The notes under the pieces were generated by a model. The model saw only the letters and a list, made by a program, of their open reading frames with translations, did no database searches and had not been told where the DNA came from. Of a DNA stretch of 64,000 nucleotides, positions 25,971 to 34,677 are shown piece by piece. The DNA is from an uncultured Sutterella sp. (GTDB taxonomy: Bacteria > Pseudomonadota > Gammaproteobacteria > Burkholderiales > Burkholderiaceae_F), in the NCBI GenBank assembly GCA_905197905.1, contig CAJKAP010000003.1, positions 124,001 through 188,000 of the forward strand, read 5' to 3'. Within the stretch, counting starts at the first letter, position 1. Every line of letters starts with the position of its first letter. Made by a program: the position numbers and the translations under genes.

Positions 25971-28900
25971 ATGCTCAGTAATTTTGACGTCCTAGAAAAG
26001 TACTATCCCACAATGGCGAAAGCCGCTAAACAAGCAGAGGCAGATTTCCGAGCAGGTGAGTTTCAGCATTGTGCGCGACAATTGCGAGCGTTTTTAGAAA
26101 TTGCCTTATATACCTTTCAAAAGATAGATTTGACTAAGGATAATAAACCGCAGGTTAACGATCTGATTAAGGATGTTGTGAAAAAGGGGATGCCATCGGA
26201 GATTATGTGCCACTGCAAGGCATTACAGAGAGAGGGGAATATCGCGTCTCACACCACATTTCAAGCAAACGCGCAAGGACGAGTGGAGTACGTTTACAAG
26301 ACCTACGATAAGCGCAGAGCAACTGCACTTGTGGAGGACGCTTATGAAGTTGCCAAATGGTTTGTTCAGGGTCGTGACCGCAACGTTAAGTACCCTCCTT
26401 TTGTGACGCCAGACGGCTCTGACATCAAACATAAAGAAGCTCCCATTCCAGTAGCGAAAACGCATTTTAATAAAGAGCAAGAGGAAATCATTGCGCTTCG
26501 CACTGGGCTCCATTTAGTGCTTGCGCCTCCTGGGTGTGGGAAAACAGCCGTTTTGACGGAACGCATTGCGCAAGCGATTGATAACGGGATGGATCCTGAG
26601 GATATGCTTTGCCTCACCTTTACCAATCGTGCTGCGCGTGGGATGCAGGAGCGAATTGCTGAGCGTATTGGACAAACAAGAGTTGCTGGGTGCTATGTTG
26701 GTAACATTCACCGTTTCTGCTCAAAGTTTCTCTTTGATAAAGAACTTGTTCCCGAAACTTCTGAAATTCTTGATGAAGAAGATTCCAACGATGTGGTCTT
26801 GCGTCTTTTGGAGGAAAATGGCATTACTGGTTTGAAGGCAGACTATAAGCCTTATGAGTTGGGCAATATTTTGCGCTACATCACCACAAAAGCCGATTTA
26901 CTTTACCTTGAGGCACGCAATTTCCCAGTAGAGTTGCGCCCAGCCTTGCCAGAGTTGCCTAACCCTTTAAAGAATCTCTCTGAACAAGATTTAGCTTGGT
27001 TGACGCAAGGCGCAAAACTCTTCTTAGAGTACAAAACTGAGCAGAATTTGCTTAACTTTAATGATCTGCTTTACCACGCGTATGAAGAACTGAGTAAACC
27101 CAATTCTGCTATGAAGCGCTACCCGTGGATTCAGGTCGATGAAGTGCAGGATCTTTCTCCCCTGCAGCTAAAACTTGTGGAATTGCTTTGGGATAAAGAT
27201 CAACCAGGCAGCGTTTGTGTTTATTTGGGCGACGAGCAGCAGGCGATCTTCTCCTTTATGGGGGCAAAGCTCGCCAAACTGATGGAATTGAAAACTGATA
27301 AGACAGTTCTCCATCGGCTATTTAGCAATTTCCGCTCGCCAGACTATTTGCTAGAGGTTTTCAATAAGTTTGCGGTGCATGAACTTCGTTGCTCTGAAGA
27401 ATTGCTCCCCAAAGCCATGGTGCATGAACCTCCACCTAAGCAAGCCTTGCAAATGTCGCGTTTTTCTACAAGTAGCAATGAAGAAGAGGCGGTGGCTGAG
27501 TTGATTGCTAAGGCTCCGAAGGGCGAGCGCACTGCGATTCTCGTGAGCAAAAATGCCTCCGCAGACTCCATGAGTCAGCGTTTGAATCTGGCTAACATTG
27601 CTCACTTCAAAATTTCTGGACGAGATATTTTCTATTACGACGCGATCAAGACGGCAACAGCCTATTTGGACGTGTTGATGAAACCGTACCAGTACTCTCC
27701 GTGGGCCAAGCTGATTTATCGCTTGAATAAGCGTGACGACGTCAAACTCAAAGACATCCGTGACTTTCTATGGAGAAAGCTTCCCCTCTATGGTCTATTG
27801 CCTTTTGATTTGATGGTTTATCAGTCGCCAGAAGAGGATAGTGCGGAACCCATTAGCTACATCGATGACTTCGCCAAAGCCTACGAAGGGGAATTGGTGG
27901 TATTCGATACGGAAACCACTGGGCTCGAAGTTGGCGTCGATGAAGTGGTGCAGATTGCCGCCGTTAAACTTCACCACGGTAAAGTGGTTGATCGCTTTGA
28001 ACGCTTTTTGAAAGTTAGCCGTCCGATTCCTCCGATGTTGGGCAATATTCCCAATCCGATGATTGAGGAGTACGCCAAGCATAAGGACCAATTAGAAGAC
28101 CCAGGCATTGCGCTTTGGGATTTTATGGACTTTGTGGGTGAGGCACCAGTGGTAGGCCACAATGTGGAATATGACTGCTCGATTGTCGATTCGCAAATGC
28201 TGATTCTTCAAAAGCAGCTTCGTGAAGTTGAAACTCAGTTGGGAGAAAAGATTTCAGCAGGAAGAGCGCCACTGCAAAAGCGTTTTGATACGTTGATGCT
28301 CTCTTATGCCTTTGAGCGTCAGATTTGTGAAACGCTAGGATTGGCTCGCCTGAAGTCGCACAAGTTGAAAGACATGATCGCAACGTTGGGACTCGCTGGC
28401 GTGAATTCTCACAAAGCAGATGATGACGTAGAGGCAACCGTTAATCTTTTAGAGTGGTTCTACGCACATGCAGGTGAACGGGCAGGCAAGCGTCGCGAAT
28501 TTAGGAAGCTTCCCAAAATTCGCACGATGAGTGAGCGTCTGCGCACGCAGTTCTTAGAACTCTATCTATCGCACAAAGAATTGATGTTCTGGGTGAAAGA
28601 CCCGGAGAGCGAAGCGGTTTTGGTACAGGTCTTCCGTGAATTTATTGAATGGTTACCGCGCTACACCGAGCAGCAAGATGAAATCGCCACCTTGCTCACG
28701 AAGCTTCCCGTGATTTATCGATACCTCGATCAGGAACTCATCAATAAAGAGGCGCACAGAACGCTCTACGCGCAATTGCAAGCCTATCAAACGCAGATTG
28801 CTGCGCTGAGAGAAACCGATTTGTGTGGTTCCTCAGTGATCGAGGAGAAAATCTTCATTTCGACCGTTCATAAAGCGAAGGGTCTGGAATTCGAGAATGT

Positions 28901-29123
28901 GATTGTGATGAATGTAGTGGACGGCGTCTATCCGTTCTTCTCGAGCAAAACGATGGAAGAGCAACTGGAAGACGCCAGAAAACTCTATGTGGCGATGACG
29001 CGTGCGAAAAAGACGCTTCATATCACGTATAACGAAGAGCCTAACTGGGCGGGTTATCCGCGAAAAAAGAGTCCTTTCTTGCTGTCGATTGAAGAGGATT
29101 TCAATATCAATCGAGGTCCGTAA
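25971..29123 (+). CDS. UvrD/Rep-type SF1 helicase with inserted DnaQ-like exonuclease and DUF4145-like N-terminus
   Basis: A 1050-residue multidomain protein. Residues 1-140 resemble a DUF4145-type helical domain (AEADFRAGEFQHCARQLRAF, GNIASH), as at the front of some restriction subunits. Helicase motifs follow: Walker A APPGCGKTAV near 184, LTFTNRAARGM, motif II QVDEVQDLS near 388 and GDEQQAIFSFMGA. A DEDDh exonuclease is then inserted: FDTETTG near 645, GHNVEYD near 727 and SHKADDDVEAT near 813. The helicase resumes with VHKAKGLEFENVIV near 968 and YVAMTRAKK near 1005. All key residues look intact. It should unwind DNA and trim a 3' end; repair or defence are both possible. Confidence 0.85.
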   Translation: MLSNFDVLEKYYPTMAKAAKQAEADFRAGEFQHCARQLRAFLEIALYTFQKIDLTKDNKPQVNDLIKDVVKKGMPSEIMCHCKALQREGNIASHTTFQANAQGRVEYVYKTYDKRRATALVEDAYEVAKWFVQGRDRNVKYPPFVTPDGSDIKHKEAPIPVAKTHFNKEQEEIIALRTGLHLVLAPPGCGKTAVLTERIAQAIDNGMDPEDMLCLTFTNRAARGMQERIAERIGQTRVAGCYVGNIHRFCSKFLFDKELVPETSEILDEEDSNDVVLRLLEENGITGLKADYKPYELGNILRYITTKADLLYLEARNFPVELRPALPELPNPLKNLSEQDLAWLTQGAKLFLEYKTEQNLLNFNDLLYHAYEELSKPNSAMKRYPWIQVDEVQDLSPLQLKLVELLWDKDQPGSVCVYLGDEQQAIFSFMGAKLAKLMELKTDKTVLHRLFSNFRSPDYLLEVFNKFAVHELRCSEELLPKAMVHEPPPKQALQMSRFSTSSNEEEAVAELIAKAPKGERTAILVSKNASADSMSQRLNLANIAHFKISGRDIFYYDAIKTATAYLDVLMKPYQYSPWAKLIYRLNKRDDVKLKDIRDFLWRKLPLYGLLPFDLMVYQSPEEDSAEPISYIDDFAKAYEGELVVFDTETTGLEVGVDEVVQIAAVKLHHGKVVDRFERFLKVSRPIPPMLGNIPNPMIEEYAKHKDQLEDPGIALWDFMDFVGEAPVVGHNVEYDCSIVDSQMLILQKQLREVETQLGEKISAGRAPLQKRFDTLMLSYAFERQICETLGLARLKSHKLKDMIATLGLAGVNSHKADDDVEATVNLLEWFYAHAGERAGKRREFRKLPKIRTMSERLRTQFLELYLSHKELMFWVKDPESEAVLVQVFREFIEWLPRYTEQQDEIATLLTKLPVIYRYLDQELINKEAHRTLYAQLQAYQTQIAALRETDLCGSSVIEEKIFISTVHKAKGLEFENVIVMNVVDGVYPFFSSKTMEEQLEDARKLYVAMTRAKKTLHITYNEEPNWAGYPRKKSPFLLSIEEDFNINRGP

Positions 29124-29134
29124 CTTTCCAATAA

Positions 29135-29184
29135 AGAGGGCGCTACCACCTAACCTCGGAGCAGGTCAGGAAGTAGCGCCCTCT
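29135..29184. terminator. Bidirectional terminator after the helicase-exonuclease gene
   Basis: An 11-bp perfect stem (29135-29145 with 29174-29184) with an inner imperfect 7-bp helix lies between the convergent helicase and racemase-family genes. Confidence 0.75.
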
Positions 29185-29210
29185 GTCCTCATAGACGGTT
29201 CAAAAGAGCT

Positions 29211-30338
29211 TTAACGCGTCTTGCGCTCCGTATTAGCAGCAATGGCCATACCAGCCACTTTACGTGCTAAGATAGCCGTCGGATCCACGAAGGCAACAGT
29301 CTTTCCTGCAAGCGGGTAAGCATCACACTCATCCAGAATCAAGGGCAACTCCGTGCAACCCAAAATCAACACGTTGCAGTTGTGCTCTTCCACCAAGTAC
29401 TGTGCAGCGGCTAAGAGTTCATCTTTACAAATGCCATCACAGAACCCCGCCTTGGCACCTTTCGGACCATAAATCGCACTCATGACGAGCTTCTGATGTT
29501 CTTCATCTGGCACCGACAAGGGAAGCCCGAGTGCTTTAGCTTTGTTCCCATAAATGCCTGTAGCAATCGTGCCAGAGGTGGCAAGAAGACCGATACGGGG
29601 TTCAGGGAAGCGAGTCTTAATGTCTTCGAGCGTAGCCATCTGCATATCGACAAACGGAATACGAAGGCGAGGAGCAATGGTAGGCAAGAAAGCATGAGCC
29701 GTATTGCAAGGCACAATGATCACGTCGCACCCATCGCCTTCAAGGCGCTTAGCGGCATGGTACATGGCAACCGTTGGGTCTTTCCCGTCGTGCAATAAGC
29801 AAGCGGTGCGATCAGGGATCTGCGGATTTTCTTCAATCGCGAGCTTGATATGTTCCTGGTCGTTTGCAGCAGGCGTTGCCTTCACAATCTTGTCAAAGAG
29901 GTCAACTGTGGCGGCAGGCCCCAAGCCCCCAATCATCCCGATCTTGAAGCCCAAGGGACGGCGAGCTGGTGGGCAGTCAATCGCTTTCTTCGCAACTGCA
30001 ACGAGATCTTCCGAAGGGTTGATGCCAATCACGGGAAGGGCGACTTCTGTTTGCACGTCTTCGACGTAATTCCCCACAATGCCGCTCACGATAAAGAGCG
30101 CATCAAGTTTATGCTTCACGCCTTGGCAAGCGGCATCAAGCGACATCATGGCTTCTTCACGTTGCAGAGCAAGGGGATCTTCAAGGTAGGAAACGGGTTC
30201 CCAGAAAAATTCAATAGAAACTTCAGCGTTGGCGTCTTTGGCGGCGCTACGCAGATCGTCTCCCAATTTACGAGCTGCGCAAGGGGCGAACCCTGCCACA
30301 ATGCCAAAACGATAGCGAGGAGTACAAAAAGTGGTCAT
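29211..30338 (-). CDS. Aspartate/glutamate racemase-family protein with extra N-terminal domain
   Basis: A 375-residue protein. Residues about 130-370 form a cofactor-independent amino-acid racemase: IGMIGGLGPAATVDLFDKIV, the first catalytic cysteine in VPCNTAH, and the second in LGCTELPLI. Both cysteines are present, so activity on aspartate or a similar substrate is likely. The first 130 residues are additional (family members are usually near 240) and look like a partial second racemase-like Rossmann half (FGIVAGFAP, FIVSGIVG). It is followed on the minus strand by nothing until the shared terminator; the neighbouring Dcu carrier upstream suggests aspartate or C4-dicarboxylate metabolism. 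Confidence 0.83.
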   Translation of the reverse strand: MTTFCTPRYRFGIVAGFAPCAARKLGDDLRSAAKDANAEVSIEFFWEPVSYLEDPLALQREEAMMSLDAACQGVKHKLDALFIVSGIVGNYVEDVQTEVALPVIGINPSEDLVAVAKKAIDCPPARRPLGFKIGMIGGLGPAATVDLFDKIVKATPAANDQEHIKLAIEENPQIPDRTACLLHDGKDPTVAMYHAAKRLEGDGCDVIIVPCNTAHAFLPTIAPRLRIPFVDMQMATLEDIKTRFPEPRIGLLATSGTIATGIYGNKAKALGLPLSVPDEEHQKLVMSAIYGPKGAKAGFCDGICKDELLAAAQYLVEEHNCNVLILGCTELPLILDECDAYPLAGKTVAFVDPTAILARKVAGMAIAANTERKTR

Positions 30339-30532
30339 AGCAAAAAATCTCCATTGAACGCTCTAAGGATCAGTGAGGAGCTGCAGTGGTCTCGTTTTGA
30401 GGAGAGAAGAAGCAGACTGGTCGTTGATCGCAGAGGCGAAATCAAAAAAACAAGTCGTTTTTCTCGAGATGTGTCTCAAACTCAGTGTACTTCAAAGTGC
30501 CTCGCTGAGGAACTATAAAAACAAATCTAGAG

Positions 30533-30571
30533 AAAAACGAAAGGGGCAACACGGAGTGGGTTGCCCCTTTC
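30533..30571 (-). terminator. Terminator after the Dcu carrier gene
   Basis: A 12-bp perfect stem (30539-30550 with 30560-30571) with a T-run on the minus strand (A-run at 30533-30537), 18 bases past the stop. Confidence 0.85.
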
Positions 30572-30588
30572 AGGCAGATAGAGGTTGA

Positions 30589-31911
30589 TTAGTAGAGGAT
30601 ATTAGACAAACCTAAACCAACTGCCACAGCCACGATCGTTGCAACAAGGCCTGGGATCATGAAGGAGTGGTTCAACACATACTTACCGATTCGGGTCGTA
30701 CCAGAACCGTCAAAGGCGATAGCGGCCACCAAGGAGCCATAGGTCGGAATGAAGAAGTAACCATTCACAGCCGGGAACATGGCGATCAAAGTCTGGCAAG
30801 GAATACCGAGTGCAGCACCCAAAGGCATCACAGCACGTGCCGTAGCAGCCTGCGAGTAGAGGAGCACAGAGACGAAGAAGAGCACGAAGGCAAACGTCCA
30901 GGGCATAGCCTTAGCGATGTCGCCCACGGTAGCGATCAAGTCAGCCTTATGAGCACCCACGAAGGAGTCACCCAACCAAGCAAGACCGAAAATACCGATC
31001 ATGGCCACCACACCAGCGCGCATCGTCGGCGTAGAGACAATCTTGTCGACTTGCGGACGGCAGGTGACGAGAATCGCAGCTGCGTTCACCAACATGAAGA
31101 TTTCGAGAACGGTTGCCATACCGAGCGGCTTTTCAGCGCCAGGGAGCGTACGCAAGGAAGGAATCAAACCAGCGGCAACAGCGATACCCACGCAGATCAA
31201 GAAGACGATAGCGGAAAGCTTGCCAGTCTTCGGGATTTCGCGCTTAGCGTTGCTACCAGCGGTCTTCACGAGACCAGCTTTCACACGAGCCTGGAAGTCA
31301 GGGTCGTCAGCCAATTCTTTGCCCAAACGCATGGAGATCAAGCCAGCAATGACCACACCGCACAACGTGGACGGCACGCAGATCATGAGGATGTCAGTCA
31401 AACCGAAGTCCGTGAAGTTGTAAGCGGCAAACATACCGAGCATAGCGGCAGTGGCGGCAGACACAGGCGAGGCGGTAATAGACTGCTGAGAGGCAATCGT
31501 AGCGACAGCCATCGGGCGTTCTGGGCGAATACCAGCAGACATGGCCACTTCATAGATCACAGGCTGCAGAGGATAAACCACATGGCCGGTCCCAGCCAAG
31601 AAGGTAAAGAGCCAAGTGACGAGGGGAGCCAAAATCGTGATTTGTTTCGGATTGGCACGAATGATGCGTTCAGCGACAGAGACCAAGAAGTCAATACCGC
31701 CAGCAGCGTCCATCGTAGCCGCCGCGGTCACGACGCCCAAGATGATGAGAAGAACGTCCACTGGTGGCGCGGTTGGTGTAACGCCAAAGAAAACGCTCAA
31801 AAGGAAAAGACCAACGCCACCCCAGATACCGAGGCCGACGCCGTTAAAGCGAGCACCGATAAAAATGCAGGCCAGCATAATTACGAGCTCAATCCAAAAC
31901 AGAATAGACAT
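30589..31911 (-). CDS. Anaerobic C4-dicarboxylate transporter, DcuA/DcuB family
   Basis: An inner-membrane carrier that exchanges or takes up fumarate, succinate, malate or aspartate. From ATG 31911 it is 440 residues, matching the family (about 433-446); the frame extends 38 residues further but those are hydrophilic and unlike the family. Typical features are GIWGGVGLFLLSVFFG, PPVDVLLIILGVV, the GTGHVVYPLQPVIYEVA motif, IRPERPMAVA, ASPVSAATAA and the C-terminal SGTTRIGKYVLNHSF. A LysR regulator is divergent, and a racemase-family gene lies downstream behind a terminator. DcuA versus DcuB cannot be decided by eye. Confidence 0.92.
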   Translation of the reverse strand: MSILFWIELVIMLACIFIGARFNGVGLGIWGGVGLFLLSVFFGVTPTAPPVDVLLIILGVVTAAATMDAAGGIDFLVSVAERIIRANPKQITILAPLVTWLFTFLAGTGHVVYPLQPVIYEVAMSAGIRPERPMAVATIASQQSITASPVSAATAAMLGMFAAYNFTDFGLTDILMICVPSTLCGVVIAGLISMRLGKELADDPDFQARVKAGLVKTAGSNAKREIPKTGKLSAIVFLICVGIAVAAGLIPSLRTLPGAEKPLGMATVLEIFMLVNAAAILVTCRPQVDKIVSTPTMRAGVVAMIGIFGLAWLGDSFVGAHKADLIATVGDIAKAMPWTFAFVLFFVSVLLYSQAATARAVMPLGAALGIPCQTLIAMFPAVNGYFFIPTYGSLVAAIAFDGSGTTRIGKYVLNHSFMIPGLVATIVAVAVGLGLSNILY

Positions 31912-32065
31912 AGTTCGAATCCAACGACCTTTCTTAGAGGGAAAAGTACGTTGCTCCTCAAGTGTGATATTGTTTAATTCCAAGGCAACGCTGAGTAAGC
32001 TCGAGAGTTCTTTAGAAGAAAACATCGCCCTTTTTTAGGACAGGAATAATCAAAAAGGAACTACA

Positions 32066-32098
32066 GGAAGTAGCAACAGGGCAAGTGCTGCTACTTCC
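32066..32098. promoter_or_regulatory. Inverted repeat in the dcu/LysR divergent region
   Basis: A perfect 10-bp inverted repeat GGAAGTAGCA-N13-TGCTACTTCC lies between the divergent dcu and LysR genes, about 155 bases upstream of dcu. It could be a regulator binding site or, as RNA on the minus strand, a leader hairpin followed by a T-rich stretch. Confidence 0.5.
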
Positions 32099-32218
32099 CT
32101 TGCAGTCAATCGACCCAACCACAGGGAAGCTTGCTACGGAAACTAATTATTTCAGCCTAAGACGAGAGTTTGTAGTCAGAAGTTGAATGTTGCCCTATCA
32201 AAATTGATCAGCAGAAAT

Positions 32219-33208
32219 ATGAGAAAAATCGATAACCTTGATTTCTATCGGATTATTGTGAGCATGGGCCGCACCGGTAGTGCCAAGCTAACAGGGGATA
32301 AATTCGGACTCGAGACAAGCAACGTATTTCGTTGTTTGCGACAAGTGGAAAAAGAGTTAGGCGCGCCGCTTTTTGATCGCGAAAAGCGTCCAATGCAACT
32401 AACGGAGAAGGGTCGTACGTTTTGCTCGATTGCTGAGCAGATGCTGACCATGCAAAACCACTTGCTCGACGTCTTTAATGAAGACGTGGATGAAGACGAA
32501 GGGCTTATTCGTATCGCTTCAACGGCAGGTGCAAGACACAATTTGATCACGCCCGCGATTGTCCAGTACCAAGCAGAGCACCCCAAGGTGCAGTTTGAGT
32601 TGCAGGACATGACCGATGGACATGATCTTTTTATGAAGACACTGAGTGGTCTTGATAACGACATTGTGTTTCGCTATTTGCCTGACAGTCCGCTTCCTGA
32701 GGGAGTGGTGATGCGAGAAATTTTCCCTATCCCGTTTTACGCTTGTGCCTCCCCTTGGTACATCAAGACTCATGGTGCTCCCACTTCTCCGACGGACTGT
32801 AATCAACACACGGGCATCTTGTTGCAGCTTCCAGGTCGCAAGTCAGTCGAGCATCTCGTGAAAGATGGTCGATCTGAGCGGCTAATGTGGGGCAGCACAA
32901 CGCGCTTTAACAGTCAGCTTGACGCACGAGACGCGTTGGTGCTAGGGGCTGGAGTGATTCCTGATTTGGCGCTTCCTTATTTTTATGAAGTGGCTAAAGC
33001 GGGGCAGGCAGTCCCTCTTATGCAAGGTTGGCACCGTCCCACGGCGATGTCGTGCCTTTTTATTGCTGCCGAAGCGATGAAGAAAAAGCGTGTGCAGCTT
33101 TTTGTGGATTGGCTTTGCGCTCGCTATAAACGCGACTTAGCCCAGATGAAAAAGTGGGTTGATGAGTACATGGCTGCATCACAACCAGCCGAACAAAAGA
33201 CCAAATAA
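32219..33208 (+). CDS. LysR-family transcriptional regulator
   Basis: A DNA-binding regulator of about 329 residues. The winged helix-turn-helix covers residues 1-65 (DNLDFYRIIVSMGRTGS, SNVFRCLRQVEKELGAPLF), with the family's LF.R..RP..LT.KG motif as LFDREKRPMQLTEKG. The remainder is a type 2 periplasmic-binding-like effector domain. ATG 32219 gives the canonical domain start; a TTG at 32183 would add 12 residues. It is divergent from the dcu gene, so that carrier is the obvious target, and it is followed 29 bp later by a hydrolase-fold gene, probably in one operon. The effector is unknown. Confidence 0.9.
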   Translation: MRKIDNLDFYRIIVSMGRTGSAKLTGDKFGLETSNVFRCLRQVEKELGAPLFDREKRPMQLTEKGRTFCSIAEQMLTMQNHLLDVFNEDVDEDEGLIRIASTAGARHNLITPAIVQYQAEHPKVQFELQDMTDGHDLFMKTLSGLDNDIVFRYLPDSPLPEGVVMREIFPIPFYACASPWYIKTHGAPTSPTDCNQHTGILLQLPGRKSVEHLVKDGRSERLMWGSTTRFNSQLDARDALVLGAGVIPDLALPYFYEVAKAGQAVPLMQGWHRPTAMSCLFIAAEAMKKKRVQLFVDWLCARYKRDLAQMKKWVDEYMAASQPAEQKTK

Positions 33209-33237
33209 CGAGGCAGAGAGCCTCTAGAGGACAAAAT

Positions 33238-34053
33238 ATGTCGATAGTCGATTTCTTCTCTCATACTGCAGAAGGCCTCTTTTTTGAGTGCGATTCTCGC
33301 CGCTCTTGGCGCTTTGAACATTTTGGTTTAAAGGGCGAAGAAGGCTTGATTGAGATGCCAGAAGGTCGATTATCAACGTCTCCCATTTCCTATTGGTTTT
33401 TGCCTGCAGAACCCAACGATAATGCGCCTGTGCGAGGCACGGTGCTTTTTTGCAATGCAGGAACGCACAATATGGGATTTCATTTGCCACAAGTCTCCTG
33501 GCTTGTTCCTGCAAGCTATAACGTCGTGATGTTTGACTACCATGGTGCAGGGTTAAGTGAAGGGCGCGCATCGCTCGCTGGGATCCTAGAAGATGCACGA
33601 GTGATCTATGAGGCGGTTCGTGCGCGAAAAGACGTGAAGGGAAAGCCTCTTTACCTCTTTGGTCAAGGAATGGGGGCGTTTGCTGCTGCAGTACTTGCCA
33701 GTGAATTACCCGAAGGAGCTGTGCAAGGCGTTGTGCTTGAGTCGCTTTATGCTACGCACAAAGGTTGGATGCTTCGCCGTTATGGTCCAGGGATTGGACA
33801 CTTGTGTGCGGCGCTTTTACCGCAAGGGGTGATTAACCCCGTGGAAGCACTCGCTCGTATTAAACAGCCACTTGTTGTGATTACGCCCTCGAAAGACAGT
33901 CGCAATCCTGAAAAGGAAGTGGATGAAGTGGTGCACGCGGCACCCAAGCATCGAGAAATTTGGCGAGTCGAGGGGAAGAAATTCTTGGGAGTCTTTGATT
34001 ACCCCACAGAATGGCGAGAACGTTTTCTCGCCTTCTGCAAAGCATCAGCGTAA
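33238..34053 (+). CDS. Alpha/beta-hydrolase-fold protein lacking the nucleophile serine
   Basis: A 271-residue cytoplasmic protein with the hydrolase layout: VLFCNAGTHNMGFHLPQ (oxyanion region), VVMFDYHGAGLSEG, then the nucleophile elbow at about residues 141-146. There the expected G-x-S-x-G reads FGQGMGAF, with Gly in place of Ser. The acid strand is LVVITPSKDSRNP; no histidine stands in the usual place near the end (FDYPTEWRERF). It is probably a pseudo-enzyme or uses unusual chemistry. It lies 29 bp after a LysR gene and is likely co-transcribed with it. Confidence 0.8.
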   Translation: MSIVDFFSHTAEGLFFECDSRRSWRFEHFGLKGEEGLIEMPEGRLSTSPISYWFLPAEPNDNAPVRGTVLFCNAGTHNMGFHLPQVSWLVPASYNVVMFDYHGAGLSEGRASLAGILEDARVIYEAVRARKDVKGKPLYLFGQGMGAFAAAVLASELPEGAVQGVVLESLYATHKGWMLRRYGPGIGHLCAALLPQGVINPVEALARIKQPLVVITPSKDSRNPEKEVDEVVHAAPKHREIWRVEGKKFLGVFDYPTEWRERFLAFCKASA

Positions 34054-34059
34054 AAACAT

Positions 34060-34095
34060 AGCGCCACTGTCCTAGAGGATCGAGTGGCGCTTTCT
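34060..34095. terminator. Bidirectional terminator
   Basis: A 9-bp perfect stem AGCGCCACT/AGTGGCGCT (34060-34068 with 34083-34091), T-rich on both sides, lies between convergent genes. Confidence 0.75.
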
Positions 34096-34111
34096 ATGAT
34101 GAGGGGAATCT

Positions 34112-34567
34112 TTAACGAATTAGTGCCGAAAAAGTCGCAGGAGTCGATTTATCTTTTCTCGCAAAAAACATAATCACATTGTCAAATTCCCAGACGAGCT
34201 CTGAGTCTGAGGTCTCTGTAGGCTCGCCATAAGTCTTTTTGTAGTATGCGATGTGGTCTTCATCATTGCTTGATTTATCAAAAAAGATAAAGTAGCCGCC
34301 AGCATTTTTACTTCCAGGAAAAGGCAAGGCGACAAATTTGATATCGCTTGAGTTGTAGCAAGATTCACCATCGAGCATGTAAGAAAATTCTTTGTCATCG
34401 TCCTTATAAACATCCACGTCGCACGTTTTGCTTTTCAATTGAGCATATTCATGGACATCAGAGGTGCCCAAAACAAAGATGCCGTCGAGCTTTGGCTCAA
34501 CGTATTTGCCGTTGACCACAGCGCTAGCTAAGAGAAGCAATGGAATGAGTGCCTTAACGAATTTCAT
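34112..34567 (-). CDS. Small exported protein of unknown function
   Basis: I do not recognise it. ATG 34567 has AAAGGAGAG immediately upstream and gives 151 residues, beginning MKFVKALIPLLLLASAVVNG, a clear signal peptide. The mature part is acidic with Asp/Lys-rich turns (VYKDDDKEF) and two cysteines (TCDVDV and SCYNSS) that could form a disulfide. It ends with a hydrophobic strand (VIMFFARK). It is flanked by a terminator downstream and rarD upstream, and appears monocistronic. Base composition is richer in A+T than its neighbours. Confidence 0.7.
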   Translation of the reverse strand: MKFVKALIPLLLLASAVVNGKYVEPKLDGIFVLGTSDVHEYAQLKSKTCDVDVYKDDDKEFSYMLDGESCYNSSDIKFVALPFPGSKNAGGYFIFFDKSSNDEDHIAYYKKTYGEPTETSDSELVWEFDNVIMFFARKDKSTPATFSALIR

Positions 34568-34677
34568 TTTCTCTCCTTTGGGCATCTTTCAGATTCTAAG
34601 AATCGTATGAGAACAGTGATTTGTTTATTGTAAGCGCAGAGTGCGGTAAAGCATAGAGCGTTCCTAACACGAAAAAA

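Noticed and set aside
30667..31977. Long plus-strand ORF (436 codons) antisense to the Dcu carrier
   Set aside because: Its translation is His/Arg/Asn-rich without recognisable domains or hydrophobic core, and it mirrors the codon bias of the real minus-strand membrane protein.
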